A stretch of 64,000 bases of DNA, from contig CANJQN010000004.1 in assembly GCA_947476465.1 (NCBI GenBank), forward strand, positions 62,001 through 126,000, written 5' to 3'. The notes below the pieces were generated by a model. That model had not been told where the DNA came from and did no database searches. It saw only the letters and a list, made by a program, of their open reading frames with translations. This document shows, piece after piece, positions 43,220 to 51,698 of this stretch. The position numbers and the translations under genes are program-made. How positions within the stretch are numbered: position 1 is the first letter of the stretch; the number at the start of each line of letters is the position of its first letter. Source of the stretch: Comamonadaceae bacterium. Lineage in GTDB: Bacteria; Pseudomonadota; Gammaproteobacteria; Burkholderiales; Burkholderiaceae_C.

Positions 43220-43381
43220 GAGTCTGTCGGACTTGGATCGTCGGCTGCGAACCGGCCGCAGCGGTCCATTTTTCACCGCCGTCTTGCCCCATAGCTCGAC
43301 TATGGGGCGGCGAATGCGGCAAAAACTGTCCTGGCTGGGGCCGATTCTCGCTATCGACGCCCCAAGTCCGACAGGCTCCTA
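43217..43381. mobile_element. MITE-like element with 20-bp terminal inverted repeats
   Basis: The ends TAGGAGTCTGTCGGACTTGG (43217-43236) and CCAAGTCCGACAGGCTCCTA (43362-43381) are inverted repeats matching at 19 of 20 positions. The 165-bp unit has no coding capacity and contains a central perfect palindrome GCCCCATAG-CTCGA-CTATGGGGC (about 43284-43306). The left end supplies the TAG stop codon of rodA and the right end lies 10 bp before tldD. No clear target duplication was found. Confidence 0.8.
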
Positions 43382-43391
43382 GAATGCTCCA

Positions 43392-44852
43392 ATGATCTCT
43401 CGCGAACCCACCCTCGAGCGGCTGGCGACAGCCCGGCGCATGCTGTTGGAGCCCTTCGGCCTCGACGAAACCCACCTGGCCCGCGCCCTGGCCGAAATCG
43501 CCACCCACAAGGTGGACGACGCCGACCTGTACTTCCAATACACCCGCAGCGAAGGCTGGAGCCTTGAAGAAGGCATCGTCAAGACCGGCAGCTTCAGCAT
43601 CGACCAGGGTGTGGGCGTGCGCGCGGTCAGTGGCGAGAAGACGGCGTTCGCCTATTCCGACGACATCTCCGAAGCCTCCCTGCTCGACGCGGCCCGTACC
43701 GTGCGCTCGATCTCGTCGTCCCTGCGCTCTGGCCGCGCCAAGGTGCCGGCGCGCAAGGTGGCGGCCAGCCGCTCGCTCTATGGCGGGCTGGACCCCATCT
43801 CCACCCTGGACAGCACGGCCAAGGTCCAGCTGCTGGAGCGGGCCGAAAAACTCGCCCGTTCGCGCGATCCGCGCGTGGCGCAGGTGATGGCCGGCCTGGC
43901 CAGCGAATGGGACGTGGTGCTGGTCGCCCGTGCCGACGGCACCCTGGCGGCCGATGTGCGCCCGCTGGTGCGGCTGTCGATCACCGTGATCGCCGAGCAC
44001 AACGGGCGGCGCGAGGTCGGCTCGCACGGCGGCGGCGGCCGCTTCGGGCTGGCCTATTTCACCGACGAGATGGTGGCCACCTATGTCGACGCGGCGGTCA
44101 ATGCCGCGCTCACCAACCTCGAGGCGCGCCCAGCGCCGGCCGGCGAGATGACCGTGGTGCTGGGCTCGGGCTGGCCCGGCATCCTGCTGCACGAGGCGGT
44201 GGGCCACGGGCTCGAGGGCGACTTCAACCGCAAGGGCTCCAGCGCGTTCTCGGGCCGCATCGGCAAGCGAGTGGCGGCCAAGGGCGTGACCGTGCTGGAC
44301 GACGGCACCATCGCCGACCGGCGTGGCTCGCTCAACGTCGACGACGAAGGCCATGCCAGCCAGCGCAATGTGCTGATCGAAGACGGCATCCTGCGCGGCT
44401 ACATCCAGGATTCGCTCAACGCCCGGCTGATGGGCGTCAAGCCCACCGGCAACGGCAGGCGTGAAAGCTATGCCCACGTGCCCATGCCGCGCATGACCAA
44501 CACCTACATGCTGGCTGGCGACAAGTCTCCCGACGAGATCGTGGCCAGCATCAAGAAGGGGCTGTATGCCACCAACTTTGGTGGCGGCCAGGTCGACATC
44601 ACTTCGGGCAAGTTCGTGTTCTCGGCCAGCGAGGCCTTCTGGGTCGAGAACGGCAAGATCCAGTACCCCGTCAAGGGCGCGACCATTGTGGGCAACGGCC
44701 CCGACGCGCTCACGCGCGTGAGCATGATCGGCAACGACATGCGCCTCGATTCGGGCGTGGGCACCTGCGGCAAGGAGGGCCAGAGCGTGCCGGTGGGCGT
44801 GGGTCAGCCCACGCTGCGTATCGATGGCTTGACGGTGGGCGGCACCGCTTGA
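43392..44852 (+). CDS. tldD: Metalloprotease TldD
   Basis: A 486-residue TldD, the metal-binding partner of the TldD/TldE (PmbA) protease that matures modified peptides and degrades unfolded peptides. The zinc motif HEAVGHGLEGDF (HExxxH) is present near residue 262. The flanking RKGSSAFSGRIGKRVA and C-terminal GNGPDALTRVSMIGNDM match the family. The length is standard. No pmbA gene is adjacent. Its promoter may lie inside the small inverted-repeat element immediately upstream. Confidence 0.96.
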   Translation: MISREPTLERLATARRMLLEPFGLDETHLARALAEIATHKVDDADLYFQYTRSEGWSLEEGIVKTGSFSIDQGVGVRAVSGEKTAFAYSDDISEASLLDAARTVRSISSSLRSGRAKVPARKVAASRSLYGGLDPISTLDSTAKVQLLERAEKLARSRDPRVAQVMAGLASEWDVVLVARADGTLAADVRPLVRLSITVIAEHNGRREVGSHGGGGRFGLAYFTDEMVATYVDAAVNAALTNLEARPAPAGEMTVVLGSGWPGILLHEAVGHGLEGDFNRKGSSAFSGRIGKRVAAKGVTVLDDGTIADRRGSLNVDDEGHASQRNVLIEDGILRGYIQDSLNARLMGVKPTGNGRRESYAHVPMPRMTNTYMLAGDKSPDEIVASIKKGLYATNFGGGQVDITSGKFVFSASEAFWVENGKIQYPVKGATIVGNGPDALTRVSMIGNDMRLDSGVGTCGKEGQSVPVGVGQPTLRIDGLTVGGTA

Positions 44853-44890
44853 GCAGGCGCCTTCTGAAACCTGTGCTAGATTCGACGCCT

Positions 44891-44968
44891 ATGCATCGCA
44901 GCCCCGTTATCTTTTTTGGCTACTTTTGGTACTTCTCCAGCCCCGGCGGCCGAGAGACCTGCGCGTAG
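44891..44968 (+). CDS. Aromatic-rich leader peptide of the aroG attenuator
   Basis: A 25-codon reading frame starts at an ATG and contains FFGYFWYF at codons 8-15: four Phe, two Tyr and one Trp almost consecutively. It ends at a TAG 24 bases before a rho-independent terminator. Such a run of aromatic codons followed by mutually exclusive hairpins is the hallmark of ribosome-mediated attenuation (as in pheA and trp leaders). It precedes the DAHP synthase gene, the entry step of aromatic synthesis. No strong Shine-Dalgarno is visible. Confidence 0.8.
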   Translation: MHRSPVIFFGYFWYFSSPGGRETCA

Positions 44969-44992
44969 CCAGAACGAGCGCAAGGAATCCCG

Positions 44993-45023
44993 AAAAAACC
45001 GCCGGTCCCCCGGCGGTTTTTTT
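44993..45023 (+). terminator. Rho-independent attenuator terminator before aroG
   Basis: CCGCCGG (44999-45005), loop TCCC, CCGGCGG (45010-45016), then seven T residues. A run of six A residues before the stem can extend the helix. The 3' arm sequence CCGGCGG also occurs at 44943-44949, just after the aromatic codons, so that segment can pair with 44999-45005 as an antiterminator when the ribosome stalls in the leader. The terminator lies 38 bp before the aroG start. Confidence 0.88.
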
Positions 45024-45061
45024 GTGCCCTGAATTTTTTAGAAACCGAAAAGGAGCCACCG

Positions 45062-46183
45062 ATGTCCCCGAAACCTTCCGCCTCCAGCGACACCTGGTAT
45101 GCGCACCCCGTCGACAAGACCAGCCAGACCGACGACCAGCGCATCAAGGACATCACCGTGCTTCCGCCGCCTGAACATTTGATCCGTTTCTTCCCGATCC
45201 AGGGCACGCCCGTCGAGAAGCTGATCACCGACACCCGCCGCAACGTCCACGACATCATGGCCGGCAAGGACGACCGCCTGCTGGTGGTCATCGGCCCGTG
45301 CTCCATTCACGACCCGGCCGCCGCGGTCGAATATGCCCGCCGCTTGAAGGATGTGCGCGCCAAGTACGCCGACTCGCTGGAGATCGTGATGCGTGTCTAC
45401 TTCGAAAAGCCCCGCACCACCGTCGGCTGGAAGGGGCTGATCAACGACCCCTACCTGGATGAGAGCTTTCGCATCGACGAAGGCCTGCGCATCGCCCGCC
45501 AACTGCTGATCGAGATCAACCGTCTGGGCCTGCCGGCGGGCAGCGAGTTCCTGGACGTGATCTCGCCGCAGTACATCGGCGACCTTATCTCCTGGGGCGC
45601 CATCGGCGCGCGCACCACCGAAAGCCAGGTGCACCGCGAACTGGCCTCGGGCCTGTCGGCGCCCATCGGCTTCAAGAATGGCACCGACGGCAACATCCGC
45701 ATCGCCACCGACGCCATCCAGGCGGCCGCACGCGGCCACCACTTCCTGTCGGTGCACAAGAACGGCCAGGTTGCCATCGTGCAGACCCAGGGCAACAAGG
45801 ACTGCCACGTCATCCTGCGCGGCGGCAAGGCGCCCAACTACGACGCCACCCACGTGGCCGCCGCCTGCAAGGACCTCGAAGCCGCCGGCCTGCCGCCCCG
45901 GCTGATGGTCGATTTCAGTCACGCCAACAGCAGCAAGCAGCACGAAAAGCAGCTGGATGTCTCCCGCGATGTGGCCGGCCAGATCGTTGGCGGCTCGCGC
46001 AGCATCTTCGGCGTGATGATCGAGAGTCACCTGGAAGGCGGCGCGCAGAAGTTCTCGCCGGGCAAGGACGATCCCAGCAAGCTTGCCTATGGCAAGAGCA
46101 TCACGGATGCTTGCCTGGCGTGGGGGCAGTCGTTGGAGGCTCTTGAGGTGTTGGCGCAGGCTGTGAAGGCCCGTCGCGGTTGA
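45062..46183 (+). CDS. aroG: 3-Deoxy-7-phosphoheptulonate (DAHP) synthase, class I
   Basis: A 373-residue enzyme condensing phosphoenolpyruvate and erythrose 4-phosphate to DAHP, the first step of the shikimate pathway. Family motifs seen: VVIGPCSIHD, VYFEKPRTTVGWKGLINDP, FKNGTDGN, VILRGG and VDFSHANSSKQH (metal-binding His). The length matches the E. coli AroF/AroG/AroH class. The ATG at 45062 has an AGGAG seven bases upstream. Which aromatic amino acid inhibits the enzyme cannot be read by eye; the leader upstream carries Phe, Tyr and Trp codons, so expression is probably attenuated by aromatic sufficiency. Confidence 0.95.
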   Translation: MSPKPSASSDTWYAHPVDKTSQTDDQRIKDITVLPPPEHLIRFFPIQGTPVEKLITDTRRNVHDIMAGKDDRLLVVIGPCSIHDPAAAVEYARRLKDVRAKYADSLEIVMRVYFEKPRTTVGWKGLINDPYLDESFRIDEGLRIARQLLIEINRLGLPAGSEFLDVISPQYIGDLISWGAIGARTTESQVHRELASGLSAPIGFKNGTDGNIRIATDAIQAAARGHHFLSVHKNGQVAIVQTQGNKDCHVILRGGKAPNYDATHVAAACKDLEAAGLPPRLMVDFSHANSSKQHEKQLDVSRDVAGQIVGGSRSIFGVMIESHLEGGAQKFSPGKDDPSKLAYGKSITDACLAWGQSLEALEVLAQAVKARRG

Positions 46184-46192
46184 TTTTTTTGT

Positions 46193-46452
46193 CCTTGTCC
46201 TTGCTTTTGTAGCGATCGTGGCGAGCCGGGTCTCGGCCCGGCGGCCGAGTAACTTCTTTTGTCTCGCCAAAAGAAGTCACCAAGAAAAGGCGACCCCGGT
46301 GTCTGCGTCCTCTGTGTGCCTGTCGGCACACAGAGGCAACCTGCGGTGCTCGGGCTGCGGGGGGAAGTGCTCAAACTCGCCCCTTCGGGGCTCAAACAGT
46401 CGCACTTCCTGATCCCCGCATCCCTGCGCTCCTCGGCGCATACACAGGGGAG
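46193..46452 (+). repeat. Long inverted repeat (family R5), left copy
   Basis: About 260 bp starting around TTGTAGCGATCGTGGC, continuing through GAGCCGGGTCTCGGCCCGG and the hairpin GTGTGCCTGTCGGCACACAG, and ending near CGGCGCATACACAGGGG. Reverse-complementary similarity to 46696-46975 is clear along the length, with scattered differences and some length change. Confidence 0.8.
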
Positions 46453-46509
46453 GGGGGAAGACGGGCCATCGCTGCGCTCGGCCCCGAACGGCTCGCTTCG
46501 CTTTGCCTG

Positions 46510-46603
46510 GGACTGGATTCCCGCCTGCGCGGGAATGACGCGCGTGATGTGAGCGGCGGAAGCGGCGCGATCACCGTCATCCCCGCGAAGGCGGGGATCC
46601 AGG
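46510..46603 (+). repeat. REP-like palindromes (family R2) between the R5 copies
   Basis: GGATTCCCGCCTGCGCGGGA (46513 region) and GTCATCCCCGCGAAGGCGGG (46577 region) are two opposed copies of the dispersed palindrome, placed in the loop of the long inverted repeat. Confidence 0.8.
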
Positions 46604-46695
46604 AAATGTGTGTGTGCAAACGCGCAGACCACCGAACCAATGACAGCGCGCCAACCCCCCAATCCAACAAGGACACGGCCGCAGGCCGTGTTGAC

Positions 46696-46975
46696 CCCAA
46701 AGCCCCTGTGGCCGCGCCGAGGAGCGCAGCGGCGGGCGGATCAGGAAGCGCGACTGTTTGAGGCCCGCAGGGCCGAGTTCGAGCGCTTCCCCGCCCGACG
46801 CGAGCACCGGAGGCTGCCCCTGCGTGCCGACAGGCACGCAGGGGACGCGGACAGTGGGGTCGCTTTTCTTTGCCCCTCTTTCTTTGGCGAGACAAAGAAA
46901 GGGGGTCGGCTGCCGGGCCGAGACCCGGCTTGCCACGACCGCTACAAACGCCAAGACAAAGACAAAGACAAAGAA
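46696..46975 (-). repeat. Long inverted repeat (family R5), right copy
   Basis: The reverse complement contains TTGTAGCGGTCGTGGCAAGC, GGGTCTCGGCCCGGC, CTTTGTCTCGCCAAAGAAAG, the hairpin GCGTGCCTGTCGGCACGC and CCTCGGCGCGGCCACAGGGG in the same order as the left copy. The two copies have diverged. The right copy ends in GACAAA trinucleotide-rich sequence abutting the mpl stop codon. Confidence 0.8.
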
Positions 46976-46976
46976 G

Positions 46977-48347
46977 CTACCGCCCCAACGCCTCCAACAA
47001 CTTCGCATGCACCCCGCCAAACCCCCCATTGCTCATGCAAAGGATCTGATCCCCCTCCCGCGCCTGCGCCACCACCAGCCGCACCAGCGTGTCGATATCC
47101 CCCGCCACGACCGCCCGGGGACCCATCGACGCCAGAGCCTCCCCAGCATCCCAATCCAAGCCCCCGCTATGGCAAAAAGCCAGGTCGGCCTGCTCCAGGC
47201 TCCAGGGCAGCTGTGACTTCATCGTCCCCAGCTTCATCGTGTTGCTGCGCGGCTCGAACACCGCCAGGATCCGCTGACCTGGCGCGAGGCGCCGCCGCAG
47301 CCCGTCGACCGTGGTGCGGATCGCCGTCGGGTGATGCGCAAAATCGTCGTACACCGTGATGCCGCGCACCGTGCCGCGCGTCTCCATGCGCCGCTTGACG
47401 TTCTGGAACGAGCCCAGCGCCACCGCAGCAACCTCAGGCGCCACGCCCAGATGATCGGCCGCCGCGATGGCGGCCAGCGCGTTGAGCTGGTTGTGCACCC
47501 CGCCCAGCGCCCATTCCACCCGCCCGGCGGATGCGCCCCGCAGCAGCACCTCGAACGACTCGGGCTCGCCCCGCGCGGTGAAGTCGCTCACCGCTGCGCC
47601 GAAACTGCGCACCTCGCTCCAGCAGCCCTGGTGCAGCACCCGGGTGAGACTTTCTTCAAGTCCGTTGACCACCACCCGGCCGGTCGAGGGCACCGTGCGC
47701 AGCAGGTGATGAAACTGCCGCTCGATCGCCGCCAGGTTGTCGAAGATGTCGGCGTGGTCGAACTCCAGGTTGTTCAGGATGGCGGTGCGCGGCCGGTAGT
47801 GGACGAACTTGCTGCGCTTGTCGAAAAAGGCGGTGTCGTATTCGTCGGCTTCGATGACGAAGGCCTCGCCCTGACCCAGGCGCGCGGACACCCCGAAGTT
47901 CATGGGCACGCCGCCCACGAGAAAACCAGGTTCCAGCCCCGCATGCTCGAGGATCCAGGCCAGCATGGACGTGGTGGTGGTCTTGCCATGCGTGCCGGCC
48001 ACCGCCAGCACATGGCGGCCTTGCAGCACATGCTCGGACAGCCACTGCGGCCCGCTGGTGTAGGGCTGGCCGGCGTCCAGGATGGCTTCCATCAGGGGGA
48101 ACTTGGGCGAGCCGTCTTCGCGGCGGGCGCGCGAGACCACGTTGCCGATCACCCAGACGTCGGGTTTGATCGCCATCTGGTCGGCGCCGAAACCCTCGAT
48201 GAGGGCTATGCCCAAGGCGCGCAGCTGGTCGCTCATGGGCGGGTAGACGCCGGCGTCGCAGCCGGTGACCTTGTGGCCGGCTTCGCGGGCCAGCGCGGCC
48301 AGGCCGCCCATGAAGGTGCCGCAGATGCCCAGGATGTGAATATGCAT
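46977..48347 (-). CDS. mpl: UDP-MurNAc:tripeptide ligase Mpl (murein recycling)
   Basis: A 456-residue Mur ligase that joins recycled L-Ala-gamma-D-Glu-meso-DAP tripeptide to UDP-MurNAc. The N-terminal Rossmann motif is HILGICGTFMGGLA; the ATP P-loop is GTHGKTTTTSM near residue 117; the ligase centre has IEADEYDTAFFDKRSKF and ILNNLEFDHADIFD. The C-terminal domain carries YDDFAHHPTAI. These details fit Mpl rather than MurC. It is convergent with aroG and divergent from the next gene by 72 bp. Confidence 0.95.
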   Translation of the reverse strand: MHIHILGICGTFMGGLAALAREAGHKVTGCDAGVYPPMSDQLRALGIALIEGFGADQMAIKPDVWVIGNVVSRARREDGSPKFPLMEAILDAGQPYTSGPQWLSEHVLQGRHVLAVAGTHGKTTTTSMLAWILEHAGLEPGFLVGGVPMNFGVSARLGQGEAFVIEADEYDTAFFDKRSKFVHYRPRTAILNNLEFDHADIFDNLAAIERQFHHLLRTVPSTGRVVVNGLEESLTRVLHQGCWSEVRSFGAAVSDFTARGEPESFEVLLRGASAGRVEWALGGVHNQLNALAAIAAADHLGVAPEVAAVALGSFQNVKRRMETRGTVRGITVYDDFAHHPTAIRTTVDGLRRRLAPGQRILAVFEPRSNTMKLGTMKSQLPWSLEQADLAFCHSGGLDWDAGEALASMGPRAVVAGDIDTLVRLVVAQAREGDQILCMSNGGFGGVHAKLLEALGR

Positions 48348-48419
48348 GGGCGCCGATTATCGTGTCGCCCGCATGGGTTGCCCGACCGAGTCGGCGGCGC
48401 GGATGGGCACAATGGCGCC

Positions 48420-49025
48420 ATGGAAAGCGTCAAATCCGAGATCGCCGCCACGGCTGCCCGCCTGGTGGTCGAGGAGGGCCTGGAGTGGGGACCGGCCAAG
48501 CGCCGCGCCGCCCGGCAACTCGGCCTGGGGGCTCGCGCCGCCCTGCCGGACAACGAAGCACTGGAAGACGCGGTGCGCGAGTACATCGAGCTGTTCTGCG
48601 CCGACACCCAACCGGCCGAGTTGGCCGCCCTGCGGCGGCTGGCGGCCACGTGGATGGAGCGGCTGCGCGAATTCCGGCCTCACCTGTGCGGCGCGGTCTG
48701 GCACGGCACGGCCACACGGCTGTCCGATGTCTACCTTCAGCTCTTCTGCGACGACCCGAAGTCGGCCGAGATCGCGTTGATCGACCGCGCGGTCGACTAC
48801 GAGGCGCGCACCGTGACTGGCTTCACTGGCGAGCCGGTCGAGGCGCTGAGTGTGTCCAGCCTCAGCGAGGAATTGGGCGAATATGTGGGTGTGCACTTGC
48901 TCATCCATGATCACAACGACGTGCGCGGTGCGCTACGGCCCGATGGGCGAGGCCGGCGGCCGCGTGGCAGCCTGGAGGACTTGCGGGCGCTGATGGAAGA
49001 CAAGGAGTCGGCCCATGGCCAATGA
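48420..49025 (+). CDS. Conserved hypothetical protein next to mpl
   Basis: A 201-residue soluble protein. The N-terminal half is helical (MESVKSEIAATAARLVVEEG), with LGARAALPDNEALEDAVREY as a clear conserved-looking segment. The centre has HGTATRLSDVYLQLFCDDPKSAEIALID split by a loop, which faintly recalls the S/D-x-D arrangement of minimal nucleotidyltransferases. That comparison is weak, and I do not assign a function. The ATG at 48420 is the first start after the mpl divergence point; the frame is open further upstream across antisense mpl. It overlaps the next gene by 11 bases, so the two form an operon. Confidence 0.72.
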   Translation: MESVKSEIAATAARLVVEEGLEWGPAKRRAARQLGLGARAALPDNEALEDAVREYIELFCADTQPAELAALRRLAATWMERLREFRPHLCGAVWHGTATRLSDVYLQLFCDDPKSAEIALIDRAVDYEARTVTGFTGEPVEALSVSSLSEELGEYVGVHLLIHDHNDVRGALRPDGRGRRPRGSLEDLRALMEDKESAHGQ

Positions 49026-49557
49026 ACGAAGACGCCGCCTGCTGTTGGGCGTCGCTGCTGCGACGGCGGCAGTCGCTGGTGCGGGTGTCGCGTGGTGGCG
49101 GCTGCAACCCGATCCCATGGCGGCCGGCCAGGCTGCGCCCTCGGATTTGTGGACCCGCCGATTTGACACACCGGACGGCCGCAGTTTTGACCTGGCCAGC
49201 TTGCGGGGGCGCCATCTGCTGATTAATTTTTGGGCAACCTGGTGCGCTCCTTGTGTGGAGGAAATGCCGCTTCTGGATGCGTTCTACAAGAAAAATGCAG
49301 CTAACGGCTGGCAAATCGTTGGTTTGGCGATTGATCAGCCCAGTGCCGTCCGGCAGTTCCTGGGCCGGGTGCCGGTCAGTTTCCCGATCGGGCTGGCCGG
49401 GCTGGAGGGGACCGAACTGGGCCGCAGCCTGGGCAATTCGGTCGGGGGTTTGCCTTTCACGGTCGTGCTGGGCCCGCAGGGCCAGGTGCGGCAACGTAAA
49501 ATGGGCAAGGTTTCAGCGGATGAGCTGGCCGGCTGGAAGGCGACGGCGGGGGCCTGA
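49015..49557 (+). CDS. TlpA/ResA-like thioredoxin-fold protein
   Basis: A 180-residue periplasmic thiol-disulfide protein. It has an N-terminal basic stretch and membrane anchor (RRRRLLLGVAAATAAVAGAGVAW, broken here as residues ~5-27). A thioredoxin domain follows with the redox motif WCAPC in LINFWATWCAPC near residue 77, and the cis-proline region VGGLPFTVVLG. Proteins of this type reduce disulfides in exported proteins such as apocytochromes. No cytochrome maturation genes are adjacent. It overlaps the previous gene by 11 bases. Confidence 0.9.
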   Translation: MANERRRRLLLGVAAATAAVAGAGVAWWRLQPDPMAAGQAAPSDLWTRRFDTPDGRSFDLASLRGRHLLINFWATWCAPCVEEMPLLDAFYKKNAANGWQIVGLAIDQPSAVRQFLGRVPVSFPIGLAGLEGTELGRSLGNSVGGLPFTVVLGPQGQVRQRKMGKVSADELAGWKATAGA

Positions 49558-49674
49558 CCGCCGCCTGACCTGCAAAAGTCACGCCTCAAAATCCTGCACG
49601 TTGGCGCAAAGAAAAACGTAAATAAAGGCAAATTGCGGTACATTCGCCGCTTTTCTGCCATTCTGAGAATTCTC

Positions 49675-50115
49675 ATGGACCTGCGCAAACTCAAGACTTT
49701 GATCGACCTCGTGTCCGAATCCAACGTCTCTGAACTGGAAATCACCGAAGCCGAAGGCAAGGTTCGGATCGTCAAGGGTCATCCCGCCTTGGTGCACATG
49801 GCCGCCCCAATGATGCAGGCGCCAATGCAGGCCGCACCGCAGGGCACGGCGGTCCCCTCAGCCGCGCCCGAGGTGCCTGCCGGCCATGCTGTCAAATCGC
49901 CGATGGTCGGCACGTTCTACCGCGCCGCCAGCCCGGGCGCCGGTGCGTTCGTGCAGGTCGGCAGCCAGGTCAAGGCCGGCGACACGATCTGCATCATCGA
50001 GGCGATGAAGATCCTCAACGAAATTGAGACCGACAAGGCCGGCACGGTCACTCAGATCCTGTGCGAGAACGGCCAGCCGGTCGAATACGGCCAGCCGCTG
50101 TTCATCATCGAGTGA
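49675..50115 (+). CDS. accB: Biotin carboxyl carrier protein of acetyl-CoA carboxylase
   Basis: A 146-residue carrier that shuttles carboxybiotin in the first step of fatty acid synthesis. The C-terminal biotinyl domain has the biotin-accepting lysine in [10 protein letters not shown] and the surrounding [17 protein letters not shown]. The linker is Ala/Pro/Met-rich ([12 protein letters not shown]). The ATG at 49675 gives the standard N-terminus [12 protein letters not shown]. The region upstream (49605-49640) is AT-rich and probably carries the accBC promoter. A broken copy of the accC start follows within 8 bp. Confidence 0.96.
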   Translation: MDLRKLKTLIDLVSESNVSELEITEAEGKVRIVKGHPALVHMAAPMMQAPMQAAPQGTAVPSAAPEVPAGHAVKSPMVGTFYRAASPGAGAFVQVGSQVKAGDTICIIEAMKILNEIETDKAGTVTQILCENGQPVEYGQPLFIIE

Positions 50116-50122
50116 TCGCTGG

Positions 50123-50224
50123 ATGTTCAAGAAAATCCTGATTTCCAACCGCGGCGCTCTGGCCGAAGGCCAGGGGGCGAAGCCGCACATTGCGCGTGGG
50201 CGCCCAGCGCACACAGGGCGATGA
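50123..50224 (+). pseudogene. Duplicated false start of accC (33-codon ORF)
   Basis: An ATG at 50123 begins [11 protein letters not shown], nearly the same as the true accC start [11 protein letters not shown] at 50238. It then diverges into an unrelated sequence and stops at 50224. The shared first 10 codons differ at several third-codon positions (ATC/ATT, AAC/AAT) and at one residue, so the duplication is old. It lies 7 bp after accB and 13 bp before accC and would be translated in the accBC message if its start is used. Confidence 0.75.
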
Positions 50225-50237
50225 GCTGCCAAGCACT

Positions 50238-51587
50238 ATGTTCAAGAAAATTCTGATTGCCAATCGCGGCGAAATCGCCCTGCGGATCCAGCGGGCCTGC
50301 CGTGAACTCGGCGTCCGGGCTGTGATGGTCTACTCCGAGGCCGACCGCGAGGCCAAGTACGTCAAGCTGGCCGAAGAGGCGGTGTGCATCGGCCCGGCGC
50401 CCTCGGCGCAAAGCTACCTGAACATGCCGGCCATCATCTCGGCGGCCGAGGTCACCGACGCCGAGGCCATCCACCCGGGCTACGGCTTCCTGGCCGAGAA
50501 CGCCGATTTCGCCGAGCGGGTGGAAAAGAGCGGTTTCCAGTTCATTGGCCCCACGCCCGAGTCGATCCGCATCATGGGCGACAAGGTCTCGGCCAAGCAG
50601 GCGATGATCAAGGCGGGGGTGCCTTGTGTGCCCGGCTCCGAAGGCGAACTGCCGGAAGATCCGGTGCAGATCCGCCGCATCGCCAAGGCCGTGGGCTACC
50701 CGGTGATCATCAAGGCCGCCGGTGGTGGCGGCGGTCGCGGCATGCGCGTGGTGCACACCGAGGCCGCCCTGGTCAACGCCGTGCAGATGACACGGGCCGA
50801 GGCCGGCGCCGCATTCGGCAATCCGGCGGTGTACCTGGAGAAGTTCCTTCAGAACCCGCGGCACATCGAGATCCAGATCCTGGCTGACAAGCACCGCAAC
50901 GCGGTGTACCTGGGCGAGCGCGACTGCTCCATGCAGCGGCGCCATCAGAAGGTGATCGAGGAAGCGCCGGCGCCGGGCATGCTGCGCAAGCTGATCGAGC
51001 GCATCGGCGAGCGCTGCGTGGCCGCCTGCAGGAAGATCGGCTACCGCGGCGCGGGTACCTTCGAGTTCCTGTACGAGAACGGCGAGTTCTATTTCATCGA
51101 GATGAACACCCGGGTGCAGGTGGAGCATCCGGTCACCGAACTGGTCACCGGGGTGGACATCGTCAAGACGCAGATCATGGTGGCCGCCGGCGAGAAGCTG
51201 CCTTTCACCCAGCGCGACATCGTCATTCGCGGTCACGCCATCGAGTGCCGCGTGAACGCCGAAGACCCGTTCAAGTTCACCCCCTCGCCCGGGCGCATCA
51301 CTCAGTGGCACGCACCGGGTGGCCCCGGTGTGCGGGTGGACACGCACGTCTACAACAACTACTTCGTGCCGCCCAACTACGACAGCATGATCGGCAAGAT
51401 CATCACCCACGGCGACACCCGCGAACAGGCCATGGCCCGCATGCGCACGGCCCTGCTGGAGACGGTGGTCGAAGGCATCCAGACCAACATCCCGCTGCAC
51501 CGCGAGCTGTTGGTCGACGCCAAGTTCATGGCTGGCGGCACCAACATCCACTACCTCGAAGAGTGGATGGCGCAGCACAAGAGGTGA
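50238..51587 (+). CDS. accC: Biotin carboxylase subunit of acetyl-CoA carboxylase
   Basis: A 449-residue ATP-grasp enzyme that carboxylates the biotin of AccB. The length is exactly that of the family. Motifs: [17 protein letters not shown] at the start, the glycine-rich ATP loop [47 protein letters not shown] and MIGKIITHG. The ATG at 50238 is certain by homology; an earlier similar start (50123) is a broken duplicate. It is co-transcribed with accB and followed directly by a dispersed repeat. Confidence 0.97.
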   Translation: MFKKILIANRGEIALRIQRACRELGVRAVMVYSEADREAKYVKLAEEAVCIGPAPSAQSYLNMPAIISAAEVTDAEAIHPGYGFLAENADFAERVEKSGFQFIGPTPESIRIMGDKVSAKQAMIKAGVPCVPGSEGELPEDPVQIRRIAKAVGYPVIIKAAGGGGGRGMRVVHTEAALVNAVQMTRAEAGAAFGNPAVYLEKFLQNPRHIEIQILADKHRNAVYLGERDCSMQRRHQKVIEEAPAPGMLRKLIERIGERCVAACRKIGYRGAGTFEFLYENGEFYFIEMNTRVQVEHPVTELVTGVDIVKTQIMVAAGEKLPFTQRDIVIRGHAIECRVNAEDPFKFTPSPGRITQWHAPGGPGVRVDTHVYNNYFVPPNYDSMIGKIITHGDTREQAMARMRTALLETVVEGIQTNIPLHRELLVDAKFMAGGTNIHYLEEWMAQHKR

Positions 51588-51683
51588 CCAAGCTCCCCCC
51601 CGAAGCGGCTCACTGCGTGTAGCCGCCCCCCCCTCAAGGGGGCGCCACCAGCGGCCCGGCAGAGCCGGTTCCGCGGTGGCCCC
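51588..51683 (+). repeat. Dispersed ~95-bp repeat (family R1), copy 3
   Basis: It begins right after the accC stop and carries CGAAGCGGCTCACTGCGTGT, the CCCCCTCAAGGGGG mini-hairpin and the terminal hairpin CCGGC-AGA-GCCGG within GCCACC / GGTGGC arms. It separates accC from prmA. Confidence 0.85.
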
Positions 51684-51698
51684 CGAACAAGGCACGCG

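Larger units (their letters stand above)
46184..46976. other. Long repeat-filled intergenic region
   Basis: This 793-bp gap between the convergent aroG and mpl genes holds two long repeats in inverted orientation (46193-46452 and 46696-46975) around two REP-like palindromes (46510-46540, 46577-46603). Several open frames cross it but none looks coding. Inner hairpins include TGTGTGCC-TGT-CGGCACACA and TTCTTTTG...CAAAAGAA. Confidence 0.75.

Noticed and set aside
46184..46976. Several short open frames in the aroG-mpl gap
   Set aside because: They overlap inverted repeat copies, occur in all frames and lack ribosome-binding sites or family similarity.
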